Assembly (NCBI GenBank): GCA_958299035.1
Contig: CATQJL010000305.1
Coordinates: forward strand, 58,110,486 to 58,174,485
Length of the DNA: 64,000 nt
DNA from: Cylicocyclus nassatus
Lineage: Eukaryota; Nematoda; Chromadorea; Rhabditida; Strongylidae
Direction: 5' to 3'
Positions 11,971 through 21,433 of this stretch are shown piece after piece; position 1 is the first letter of the stretch, and each line of letters starts with the position of its first letter. Made by a program: the position numbers and the translations under genes. The notes below the pieces were generated by a model, which was not told the origin of the DNA, made no database searches, and saw only the letters and a list, made by a program, of their open reading frames with translations.

Positions 11971-12972
11971 ATGAACATTTGGTGCGCCTGTGTTTTACTG
12001 GCCTTGTTCGCTTCTACTGAAGACAGTACGACATCGACCTATGTGGGAACCACGACGAGCACTCGCATCGATGTGACGACATCCACCAGTGCCAAAAGCA
12101 CACTTGGGACCTCAACGTCAGCTGAAGCCACGACTTCTAGTCCAAAAGTCACATCAAAGGAAGCGACGAGCACAGTGACTTCGACAGCCAGCACGGACAC
12201 GACTCTTACTTCAAAAGTCACTTCAACGAAAGCGACGAGTACAGTACGTGAAAGTTCAACGTCGTCTCAAGCCGGGGTCATGACTTCTAATGCAAAAATT
12301 ACGTCAACAGAAGCGACGAGCACAGCACATGAAACCCCAACGTCGTCTAAAACCGCGGTCACGACTTCTAGTGCAAGAGTCACCTCAACGGAAGCGAAGA
12401 GCACAGTACGTGAGACTTTAACGTCGTCTAAAGCCGCGGACACGACCCTCGGCTCAAAAATCACATCGACGGATGCAACGAGCACTATGAAGCCAACAGA
12501 TGGCGAAGGTAATACTAAAGGAATCGCTACAAAACACACAGAGGTAGGGATTAAAGCACACAGTATTTGAACGATGACTTTGATATTAATCGTGCATCTC
12601 AGACTCCACGAGGTTCCACCACGAAGCCCGCGAAGCCCAAAAAGAAGGCGCTTGAATACGAGGAACATATTCCCTCAGTTCACTTGGCTGAACATCCTAA
12701 GCATGCAGAATATTTGGATGGGAAATGTGTAGACCCAGTATTTCTTACTAATGTAAATTTTGTAATATGAGCTTAATAGTTAGGTTAGAAACCCATTTCA
12801 GCTTTCACGGTTGGGTAATGAGAACGAACCATTCGAACTGTATGAGAATGAAACGCTGCAAAGGTGTATCTCTATGAAGTTCACATCACTCGCGCAAGAA
12901 GACTTATGCAAGAGTTGGGACGAGCGTTTTATAGGTGTGATGTACCGGACTTACGATGTCGAAGCGGCGAAG
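11971..12972 (+). CDS. Secreted Thr/Ser-rich mucin-like protein, 3' truncated
   Basis: Exon 1 (11971-12543) starts with a signal peptide (MNIWCACVLLALFAS). It continues with Thr/Ser-rich repeats of about 25 residues, four or more copies, built around VTSTEATSTVRE and TSSKAAVTTS, a likely O-glycosylated stalk. A 59-nt intron (12544-12602, GTAGGG...CTCAG) joins in phase 0 to exon 2 (12603-12737; TPRGSTTKPAKPKKKA, then an acidic and His-containing segment ending GKCVDP). A 64-nt intron (12738-12801, ending TTTCAG) joins in phase 0 to exon 3 (12802-12972), which has two cysteines and ends DVEAAK before a GTAAATG donor. The next exon is missing because an adapter sequence begins 62 bases later. 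Consistent phases and nematode-like introns support a real gene. Cysteine-poor mucin-like proteins are typical of nematode surface or excretory products; the exact role is unknown. Confidence 0.75.
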
Positions 12973-13033
12973 GTAAATGTTGGCTTTTGTTTGTTAAAAG
13001 AATCGGAAGCAAGGCTGGGCACGAGGTGGCTTT

Positions 13034-13059
13034 AAGCAGTGGTATCAACGCAGAGTACT
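13034..13059 (+). other. SMART-type amplification adapter embedded in contig
   Basis: The 26 bases beginning AAGCAGTGGTATCAAC and ending GCAGAGTACT match, as I recall it, the SMART cDNA and low-input whole-genome amplification primer. It is a synthetic sequence, so this position is a trimming or chimera artefact. The host gene upstream is cut in its third intron at this point, and the sequence on the right may come from elsewhere in the genome. Confidence 0.93.
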
Positions 13060-14687
13060 TAACTTTTGCAAATTTTACGAAGTTTTCTTCAAGCCTTATC
13101 CAAAATGTCCGAATCGACTAAAAAACCTATTTTCGGACCCACAAAATCGATATGCCTTTGCTTTTTTCTCAGAAACGATATCCAGTTTGCTTATAAGCCA
13201 CCTGTGCCGAGCCCTGATCGGGAGACATGACCAAATTCCATATTTGGGATTAACGAAAAAAGAAGAGAACCTTACCTCAAAGAGCGATTAACCCGTACTC
13301 AACCGCTCATCGTAGTAAATTTGACCCTAGCATTAGATTCACTCTGACGCTTCGTAATACCCACTGATCTCTCGATGCACACTACTCAGTCCTAGCGGTA
13401 TGTTTGACAATAAGCACATATTTATGTCTACTACTATCTCATTCCTATGGCCTCTTTTCGTATTTTGGTTTGATGTTATCATCCGCTATTGTATTCAGCC
13501 AACTTGTTATAGGGGAAGATTTAGTATAAAGAACACGTCCGACTAAGGGCTCTGATATGGCGAACATCAAGCTCAACAACGAAAAAACTTATCGTAAAAT
13601 GGACCCTTCCCCTCATTCAAATTTGTGTCCACCAATGTACTCATTCAATAATTTGACAAATGGCCAAACTATCGTAGCTCAACTACATATGTCCAACAAA
13701 ATGCTGAAAAAAAACTTTATCTTAGTAATATGATTGAAAGAGACGAAAAGAGGATCTAGGTAATTTGAGATAATATCATTTAGAGACATGTGTTTGGTAC
13801 CAAAAAATATCGCTGAGACTGAATGGTGCATCACGAGATTACATGTTTGTAAGAAGTGTTCGGGTAAATTTAACCTTGCTCTATGCTAGGGTTAAATTTA
13901 CCTGATGAGCCACGTTCGTGAATATGGGTTTATCGCTTTGTGGGGTAAGGCTTGCCCATAGAGTCGTTGATGAGTACGGGTTGAACTCTTTCCTGGGTTA
14001 GCTCCAACTGCAAGGGTAAGTTTAACCCTTGAAGCTAAGCCTATGCTGTGCTCATGAATACAGATATTATGCTTCTGTGGGGCTTACCCCCAAGGGTAAG
14101 CTTTACCCTCAGGATTCGTTGATGAATACGGCCACAGCTTGTGGTTTTCCTCGTCAGCTGAAGTTCTTTCATTCCTCAAAAGGCAAAGAGTGCTTTAAAA
14201 AAAACTTTGTTTTTAGCGTTTTTGCGCTCTTCGAGGTCAATTTGCAAATTCGGTGCAGCAAGGCAGTCCGTGCGCACTTACACCGCTGAGTAGAGGCGAA
14301 TATTTTTATTTCTCTTTGTCCATATATCTTATTAACGTTTTCATGCCTCGGTACAGGGCTACCGAGGGGGAGGGCTGTTGAGGAGGGGACCTTTGTTTAT
14401 ATTTGTAAGTAATTAGAATATTTTTGAATTTTTCAAAAAAATTTCAATCTTGTTAAAAGAATTTTTTCGAGTGCGTCTCGAAGTTGTGGGCCCGCGAAAA
14501 ATTAGAAAGCACCACAAAATCTTCGGAATGCGTGAATAACGCACGGATCTTCTTGTAAAATTTTTTTACCCCCCCCCCCTCCTCTTCACCCCGCACGGAT
14601 CACATGGGTACGCTACTACTGCTCAGCACCCCTGAGCTTGATGGATGCCAAGACTTTGGCATTCAAACTACGATTTTCACTACTTCG
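13060..14687. other. Unannotated region right of the adapter
   Basis: No gene is supported. There is a small hairpin at 13863-13901 (GTAAATTTAACC paired with GGTTAAATTTAC), and 13900-14130 repeats GGGTAA-type and GATGAATACGG-type words. About 14340-14610 has the composition and phrases (GTGCG, AAAATTTTTT, CCCCCC) of a strongly diverged hAT-type MITE like those at 1796 and 15491, without clear ends. Confidence 0.4.
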
Positions 14688-15324
14688 CGCGATCCTCTTG
14701 GAAATCACAGGAACCCAGTCTTGTTTTCAATTGTAAGATTGTACCGAGGATCTATTAGGACTCTGCTAGGCATGTCAATGTGAAGGTCGTGACTTTTTAA
14801 GTTGTGATAATCGAAGATTTGGAGATCCTGAGATTTCACTTTTACTACTGACATGCTTAGATGCCACGCCTAGGACCATAGATCCTCGATGCGTATCTAT
14901 AGAAAAGTAGACAGCTCTAAAAACAGGGGGCCTTCTATGGAGATGCTCCCGGAAAGCACACAAAATAGTGAAATTCTCAGTTTCTATAACAACATCCTGA
15001 CATCCATTGTGCTCAAGTATCAGAATATGAGAAGCACAAGATAGATGAACAAAGAAGATCACAGATATTTAGAGCAGCGAAATATGTCTCCTCACAGCGA
15101 TACGGTACAGCCGAGCCGATTACCTGAATCGAAGCAAACTTGCTCTGTACTCGTGCAATCAGGGTAGTTTTCCCCGGACACTACCCAAGGCGAACACATA
15201 AACTCTTTTTCTTTGAGTAGACTCTTTCAGATGTCCACTACTTCGAAAAAGGTTAATCCGTGTTACTTTATAATTTGATTTCAGGAACTCATCCGAATGG
15301 GAAACCAAATAGGAGAAAAAGGTG

Positions 15325-15392
15325 ATGATCGAGATGATGAGGACGATGAAGACTATGAAGACGATGAAGACGATGAAGACGATGAAGATCGA
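15325..15392 (+). repeat. GATGA/GACGA trinucleotide-rich tract
   Basis: A GA(C/T)GA(T/A) tract encodes mostly Asp and Glu in one frame. It is absent from the other copy of the segmental duplication, so it is a simple-repeat expansion, not a conserved acidic protein. Confidence 0.75.
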
Positions 15393-15490
15393 GCAAAAAC
15401 CTACACACAAGCAACAGAGGAAACGGTAGACTTTATACAAGCAAAGGTGGCAAATGATGGAACTTCCGAACATCTTATGTATGTGGCTAT

Positions 15491-15817
15491 GAGTGGCGGA
15501 CCGAGGTCCCCCCCTCCCCCGAGAATGGGTCGCCAAATTTTTGAAATTTACTTACGTGGGTTATAAAATTGTGCAAGCGACTTGTTTATTTATGCAAATA
15601 ATTGAAATAATTTTTTAAAATTCAAAATTAGTACTGCAAAAAAATTTCTTGCGGGGCGTGTCGCCAGCCACGCCCCCTCCTTCTTGATTTTGGGGGTATG
15701 GGGCCGCAAAAGATTTGAAAAGCACCCCAAAAATTTTTTCGGAGTGCGTGGCTAACGCCACGACCTTCATTCAAAATTTTTTTGGAACCCCGTACAGAAA
15801 TCCTGGGACCGCCACTG
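15491..15817. mobile_element. Nonautonomous hAT-type element (in duplication copy 1)
   Basis: The ends AGTGGCGGACCGAGG and GGGACCGCCACT are flanked on both sides by the octamer GTGGCTAT (15483-15490 and 15818-15825), an 8-bp target duplication typical of hAT elements. There is no transposase. The same insertion, with the same target duplication, is found at 22172-22493, so it predates the segmental duplication. Confidence 0.85.
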
Positions 15818-16311
15818 GTGGCTATGTGTATAGGGCACTCATAAAATCGTGACAACGATTTGAATGCGGTCTCTGGCCCATAGGAGCACTAAAAACTTCT
15901 CCAAAGAAAATTACCTTTATGCTTAGTTCGGTCACTTCTAGTACCTAAATGCTATAGTATGTATGCAATAAAAACCATTCAAGTAGAGAGTATCGAAGAA
16001 AATGCGATCGTCGCGAATATGCGCGACGCGCGCGGTCGCACCTTATCACGATTTTATTAATGTCCTGTACGTTTTCCTACATGGATGACAAGCAAATTCA
16101 TTCCTGATGCGCTGCGGGTCAAAAATTGTACACACGCAATTCGGCGCAAGGTGGCTGTGATATCTCTCCGGACTATGAAGCTAGGCGGAGCCACGGCAGC
16201 TCATACACGCAGTTACTAATGCTGAGGAATTACGAGCCTTTCTTCAAAGTGGCAGCTTCATCCAAGAAGTTTGTCCGCATTATTAAGAGTGTGCAATTCG
16301 CTCATCTTCAA

Positions 16312-16382
16312 AGACACCGTCCAAAGTTGAGGGTGTCGAGCTTTTGGTAGCATATAATGGTAGGGCCCCCTGGTAATACAAT
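16312..16382 (+). mobile_element. Truncated AGGC-type MITE
   Basis: The left terminus AGACACCGTCCA and the following GTGTCGAGCTTTTGG match the complete copy at 22981-23315. The copy breaks at AATACAAT where the Penelope-like element begins. Confidence 0.75.
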
Positions 16383-16479
16383 AACAACTGGTTTTGTGGT
16401 TTTTAGTATGAAAAAGAATTTGATAAATACAAATTAGGAACACAAGAAATTCAATTCCTTTTTGTTTATTTTCTACACT

Positions 16480-16553
16480 ATTCGGTTTCGGGGCTTAGAA
16501 CTATACCGGTAGTGCGGCTTCCTTGGTGCCCCTCGTCAGTAGTCCCCAAGGAA
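16480..16553 (-). ncRNA. Hammerhead-ribozyme-like motif of the PLE
   Basis: On the minus strand, GGACTA (16545-16540) is followed by CTGACGA (16539-16533), GGGGC (16532-16528), then GCCCC (16494-16490) and GAAAC (16489-16485). CUGANGA and GAAA separated by a perfectly paired stem II are the conserved hammerhead core. Hammerhead ribozymes are known in the terminal repeats of Penelope-like elements. Between the stem II strands lie CCGGTA and TAGTTC, which could supply a GUA cleavage site and pair with GGACTA and CCG, but in an order that is not a standard permutation. The motif lies downstream of the PLE reverse transcriptase on the same strand. Activity is unproven. Confidence 0.5.
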
Positions 16554-16806
16554 GCTTCAAAATTATCAAATGAAAATCTAAGATGATCTGAGACGGAAAA
16601 TGGCGTATAAAGAAATTGAGTAAAGAAGGTGCAAGTTTCGTTAACATGTACGTATACGACAAAATAAATGGCAAGTGTCATCCGAGGAGATAGCGACCTC
16701 TTTTTCAAACTGGAGTACTCCCGCCGTGACCTCAGAGCGCGCTAGCGTGAGCCCAAGTGTCATGTAGGTCATGTAAAAGAGGCAAATGTATGTTACTAGG
16801 AACTCC

Positions 16807-19664
16807 TTACTTACGCATTATAAATGGTCTATTGAATAGTATATGATAAAGTTTACTAATAAAAATATGATATTCCCATCCATTTCAACTAGTTAGTTCT
16901 ATTACTCTTTCCTTAAAATGTGCATAATTAGAGCAATTTCTGTAAATTCTAAGAATTTCTGAAGTGCAAGTATTGTACAATATATATCTGGGAATATTGG
17001 ACTCCCAATGTGGATATCTAAATACTTTGAAATTATAGTCATCTGTCTTATTAACATATTGAACTCAATTTTATTATTGGAAATTTCGAGAGTAAGGTCT
17101 AGAAAATTTGTTTCTGTCAAGCTAAGGTTAGTTTTCTCTATTTGTAAAGAAGGATGATAGATTTCTCTTAAAGTTCTTTCGAAATGCGATGCATCAGAGA
17201 CATGTAATATGTCATCTATATATCTGTAAGTGTGATTGTACAAGTTAGTGCTATGACTCAGAGTTCTTGTCTGTCTTTTTAAGAACTCAAATTCCATGTA
17301 TGATAGAGTAAGGTCTGCTATCTGTGGGCTACACGAAGCTCCCTGAGGTATTGTTTATATATCACTCCACCAAAATACAGGTAGCTAGACTCCAGTATAG
17401 AATCTATTATATAAATTATGTCTTCAAGTTGATAACATCTGCCCTGTGCCGTATCTGCATTAACATACGATACTTTATTGTTATATATTCTGATATATTT
17501 ATATCCTCTCATGCATAAGCTTATAAGTTTTCTGAGATTAGATCTGACCACGTTATGTGGCAGATTGGTGAACAAACTAGAAAATTCGGCTGAATATATT
17601 TCTAATTCTTCATTTGCTGTCAGCAGTTCTTTCAGCACTTGATTACTATTTTCTATAGCCCAAAAATGTTTTATTCTAGTTCTTTGATAAATAACTTTAC
17701 AATAGTTTATGAAATGCTTTCTAATATGTGCAAGCATTAATTGCAGTATCTTGTAAAGGGGCTTAAGAGTAGATCTCTTTGCTCCGGTAATATACCGTAA
17801 CTTAATGGGTGTCTTGTGCATCTTTGGAATACCATATATTCTAGGTATAACATTCTGCTCTTCTACATGTTTGATATTCATACTATTCAATAGTCTTATT
17901 TGTTTTTCCTGAACTTGATTTTCTAGCAAGGTAGTTCTTACATATGTAGAGCCGTCCATAGCTGACTGTTCCATTTCTTTTCTCATCATATGAAGATAAA
18001 ATTTCTTGCATGTAAAACTGTAATTTGATGTAGCCTTATCTATTGGAGCAATGACGAAATGACGTTGTAATACTCTGAGAGCATTCTTGTCTATAACATC
18101 GTTCTCAATCTGTTCTGGATTGTACAAATTAAACATTTTAGCTTTAACTTTCTTTATGAAGTGTTCCTTCAAATCTCTAGCAAGTTGTAGTTTGATAGAA
18201 GAGTTAACTTTAATTTTTTTTGATGTACTTTGTTGCTATCTGTATTACCATTTCATCTATCACTTTCAGAATATCATCTTTTGTGATAATTGTATGCGAC
18301 CTGTACTTAGTACCTTTCTGAAAGATAGATCTTAACCTCTTGTTTCGTATGAAATTCAGATTTCCTGCGCAAACATGCTTGTGATATTCATCAATGAATT
18401 CGTTGCATTTACTACACTCACATTCTTGCTCTTCAATGAGTTTCATATTATAGTTGTTAAGTCTTTTAAGGAAGCTGTTGTAGTTGAACATTTCCAAACC
18501 CACTGGTTTACTTAAATTGTATCGCAATAATATCTTAATATTGTTAATTTGTTCTTCATCTTGCACAATGTGTCCACTTACAATCCTTTTTGTTCTTGTA
18601 TCATTACAGAGTTTATGAATTTTGAATCTATCCAAAACATCACCTAAATAAGGTACTGTAATAACTAATTCTTCTTGTGTAGTTTTTAATCTATCTTTTC
18701 TTTTCCAAAATGGCGTTGCAATCAATGCATATATTTTGAATCCCTTTTCGAACGGTAACAACGCAAAATCAGAGGCAAAAGCAAAATCCATCAACCTCAT
18801 TACGTCTTGCTTATAAAGTGTTCTAAAGTATACAAACAGTTCGTGACTTTGTAGATTGTTTATATTTTCTAAAATTTCATCCGTTTTATCAGGACATGTA
18901 TTTTTCTTTCGCGATCTTCTTTTCTTTCCTCTGAATCTTCTGGTCTCAACTGGACAACGAAAATATGGATGTTCTTTTTTCTCCAGTGGATTTATGTTGT
19001 CTGATATATTACCAAATCCTTTGATTTGATCATTAAAACCCAATGGATATGCCGTAATAATATATTGTATCCACTGCAATTCTTTATCCCTCAAAAGTTT
19101 CTTTGTATTATCACTTTCACCAACATGATCTAATATGTCTATATTTATGTGTTCTGGATCATATCCTGTTATTTGGAAAAGTTTCACCATGAAAGTATTT
19201 AAATTTCCTTTTCAAAAACTGTTGCGATGCTGGTTGATTCTAGTCCTCAATGCTTGTGTTGTTTCTCCTATGTATTGTAATTTGCATGTGAGACATGTTA
19301 TCATATAAACAATATTTCTTGAATCACAATCACAGTTTTCGGGTTTATTACTTTTATAGTAGTAATTTGTTACAGAACTCTTGACTACATTGGCGAAATC
19401 AGTTTTATCACATATATGACAATTTCTTCTCTTACATCTTGATCCTGTATAATTGCTAGAATTTGAATTATCTACTATCTTTGACCGGTGGCTTTCAGAG
19501 TCATTGTTAGACGTAGACAACATTGAACACGTATTTTTGTGAACTGAATTACTATTTTTGGTGGACCTGAGATCCGTCGAGTTCGAGGCGATCCGTCCTG
19601 AACTCTTATGCAGTTTCCTTTTGAAGGAGTATATTTCCTCCAGGGCTAGGGCAAGCCTCTTCAT
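16807..19664 (-). pseudogene. Naiad-type Penelope-like element, N-terminal GIY-YIG + RT (decayed)
   Basis: Read on the minus strand, a start near 19664 leads to a Cys cluster (CKRRNCHICD, about 19440-19405) and then a GIY-YIG core (IVYMITCLTCKLQYIGETT with RTRINQHR, about 19320-19225). A TGA at 19212-19214 interrupts the frame, which then continues (MVKLFQITGYD, ELQWIQYIITAYPLGFND). The reverse transcriptase follows: DKATSNYSFTCKKFY, PRIYGIPKMHKTP, motif A region AEFSSLFTNLP (Glu where Asp is expected), motif B IPQGASCSPQIAD, motif C YRYIDDIL, and then KTDDYNFKVFRYPHWESNIP. An A8 homopolymer frameshift lies near 18210, another shift near 17345, another near 17045, and a second TGA at 16885-16887. 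The conceptual length is about 950 residues. Endonuclease ahead of RT, not behind it, is the permuted arrangement known for Naiad and Chlamys PLEs. Confidence 0.85.
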
Positions 19665-19868
19665 CGCTGGGGAGCGTTACCCGTGATGCAAACTGCATCG
19701 GATGTGGGTGCCCAACACCACGCCAGGATTCTCCCGAATATTCGATGTATTTTTCATGTATTTAATGTTGGATAGCACAGCGAAAGTTAGTGTTTATGAC
19801 TTTCCCATTCTGGGATGGTACAATATACGTGTAATTATCTAAATATGATTGCTATCATATATTAATTA
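19665..19868 (-). other. Probable 5' region of the Penelope-like element
   Basis: The upstream frame closes at a TAA near 19680. I cannot place the exact 5' boundary. The sequence up to 19868, and perhaps beyond the Helitron at 19869-20336, may belong to the same element. No second hammerhead core is visible here. Confidence 0.35.
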
Positions 19869-20336
19869 CTAGCTGGCTTACCCGGCTCCGCCGTATGTTC
19901 CGAATAGAAAATTCCATTTCTCAACCAATCCGGACCAAACTTGGCACACATACACTTCGGGCTCCGGCGGGTGTCACAGTCCACTTTTCGTTATCGATCG
20001 ATGTCGATTTTATCGATTTTTTGCAAAATTTGAGCTAGGGGGCTGGAATTTGGCAGGGGGGTGTAATCGAGCATGCTGATCACCCCCACGGGGGTGATCA
20101 GCATGCTCGATTACCCCCCTGTGCCAACTCCCAGCCCCGTAGCTCAAATTTTGCAGAAAATCGATAAAATCGATATCGATCGATGACGAAAAGTAGCCTA
20201 TGACACCCGCCGGGGCCCGTAGTGTATGTGTGCCAAGTTTGGTCCGGATCGGTTCAGAAATGAAATTTTCTATTCGGAACATACGTACAGACATACAGAC
20301 ATACAGACAAACAGACATTCAGCTTTATATATAAGA
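19869..20336 (-). mobile_element. Nonautonomous palindromic Helitron
   Basis: On the minus strand it begins TCTTATATATAAAG and ends at CTAG, flanked by A and T in the host sequence. Almost the whole element is one inverted repeat. The flanking GTTCCGAATAG/CTATTCGGAAC arms, the ATCGAT-rich arms and the centre GATCACCCCC-GGGGGTGATC pair with each other. It probably inserted in or beside the Penelope-like element. Confidence 0.8.
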
Positions 20337-20541
20337 TTGTTTGATAAATTATTTCCCAATGTATTATTTGTTAAAGTTATTTATTTAACTACTTATATAA
20401 TTACTACTCATTTGCGTTCTCTATTTGATGTTACATATATGAGTTTCGGCAATCTAATGAAACAAGGGACTACTTTAACAACTTAAGTTTGCGAAAATCC
20501 GGTAGCAATATCTATTTTTTATACGTACAGCCTCATGTTAA
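20337..20541. other. Short spacer between Helitron and MITE
   Basis: AT-rich sequence with no recognised feature; it may be a continuation of the PLE 5' side. Confidence 0.3.
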
Positions 20542-21019
20542 AGGCACCGTCCACCCAAAATGGAGGTTGGCGAGATTATGATGGCATACTAGTGTGGGCC
20601 CTCATGTAGACAAACCTCCAAGCTTCGCCGCAAAAGACTGCTTCTCTCTGAAGCGAGAAATCCGCTCCGGAAGTAACAAAGTGGGCGGGGCGCCCCCGGC
20701 GGTCCACCCAACTCGAATTCAATGTTTTTGTCGCCTTCAGGCCTTCTGAAAGCCCTGATTCCGAATATGGAGTCGAAAATTCGCGAAACCCCCAAAAATC
20801 CCTGTTTCGAGAACCCTCTGCAACAAGTGCAGGCGAGATAAAGCATGCAAGTGGGCGGGGGAACCGGGGGCGCCCCGCCCACTTTTGTTACTTCCGGAGC
20901 GGATTTCTCGCTTCCGAAGCAGTCTTTTGCAGTGGAACTTGGGGGTTTGTCTAGCATGGGGGCCCACTCTAGTATGCCATCATAATCTCGCCAAACTCCA
21001 TTTTGGGTGGACGCTGCCT
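20542..21019. mobile_element. AGGC-type MITE with TTAA target duplication
   Basis: The termini AGGCACCGTCCACCC and GGGTGGACGCTGCCT are inverted repeats flanked by TTAA on both sides (20538-20541 and 21020-21023). TTAA duplications occur with piggyBac-type elements, but a TA duplication with slightly longer termini reads equally well. The interior folds on itself through GGGCGGGGCGCCCCC-type arms, so the whole 478 bp is nearly palindromic. Confidence 0.8.
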
Positions 21020-21053
21020 TTAATGTTGCTATTCCATGCCATATGCCACTAAA

Positions 21054-21330
21054 AGACCTTATGTCTCCTCTTGCTCTTAATGCACAAGGGTGGCTGGCAG
21101 GTAATGTCTGCAACTTAACATGTCTGACTGGGTTTCGATAGTCCTGTAAAGTAATGTGCTATAGACAATCCACCTATTAGACCTTATGTCTCTTCTTGCT
21201 TTTAATGCAAAAAGGGTGGTGATAGTACCAGAACACCCAGTGTTAAATCAATTATAATCTAAGATCAGCTCTCCATCTACAGACCTTATGTCTACTCTTA
21301 CTCTTAATGTAATAGGGATGGATTGCTGGA
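21054..21330 (+). repeat. Three imperfect repeats, 100-125 bp period
   Basis: AGACCTTATGTCTC followed by TCTTGCT-type and CTTAATG words occurs at 21054, 21179 and 21281. Spacing varies (125 and 102 bp). No coding sense is seen. Confidence 0.7.
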
Positions 21331-21433
21331 ATATAGTTAGCGTGGCTGCTTGCATTTACTTTAGACAAATTAATATAGATTCAATTCAGTCACAAGTTTT
21401 TAGTACTTATCTTTGCCTGTTCTGACGCCCGCC

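Larger units (their letters stand above)
14688..16382. repeat. Segmental duplication, copy 1
   Basis: This stretch is repeated in direct orientation at 21434-23055 with high identity. The two copies share a hAT-type MITE at the same internal position and the start of an AGGC-type MITE. Copy 1 has an expanded GATGA tract near 15325-15390 that copy 2 lacks. Similarity stops at AATACAAT, after which copy 1 runs into the Penelope-like element while copy 2 completes its MITE. Repeated ORFs in both copies have no recognisable domain and I do not annotate them as genes. Confidence 0.9.

Noticed and set aside
14775..15062. 95-codon minus-strand frame, also present at 21582-21809
   Set aside because: Conservation comes from the segmental duplication; a deletion shifts part of the frame in copy 2 and no domain is seen.
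15297..15566. Acidic Asp/Glu-rich small protein
   Set aside because: The acidic run is a simple-repeat expansion absent from the second copy of the duplication, and the frame continues into a hAT-type MITE.
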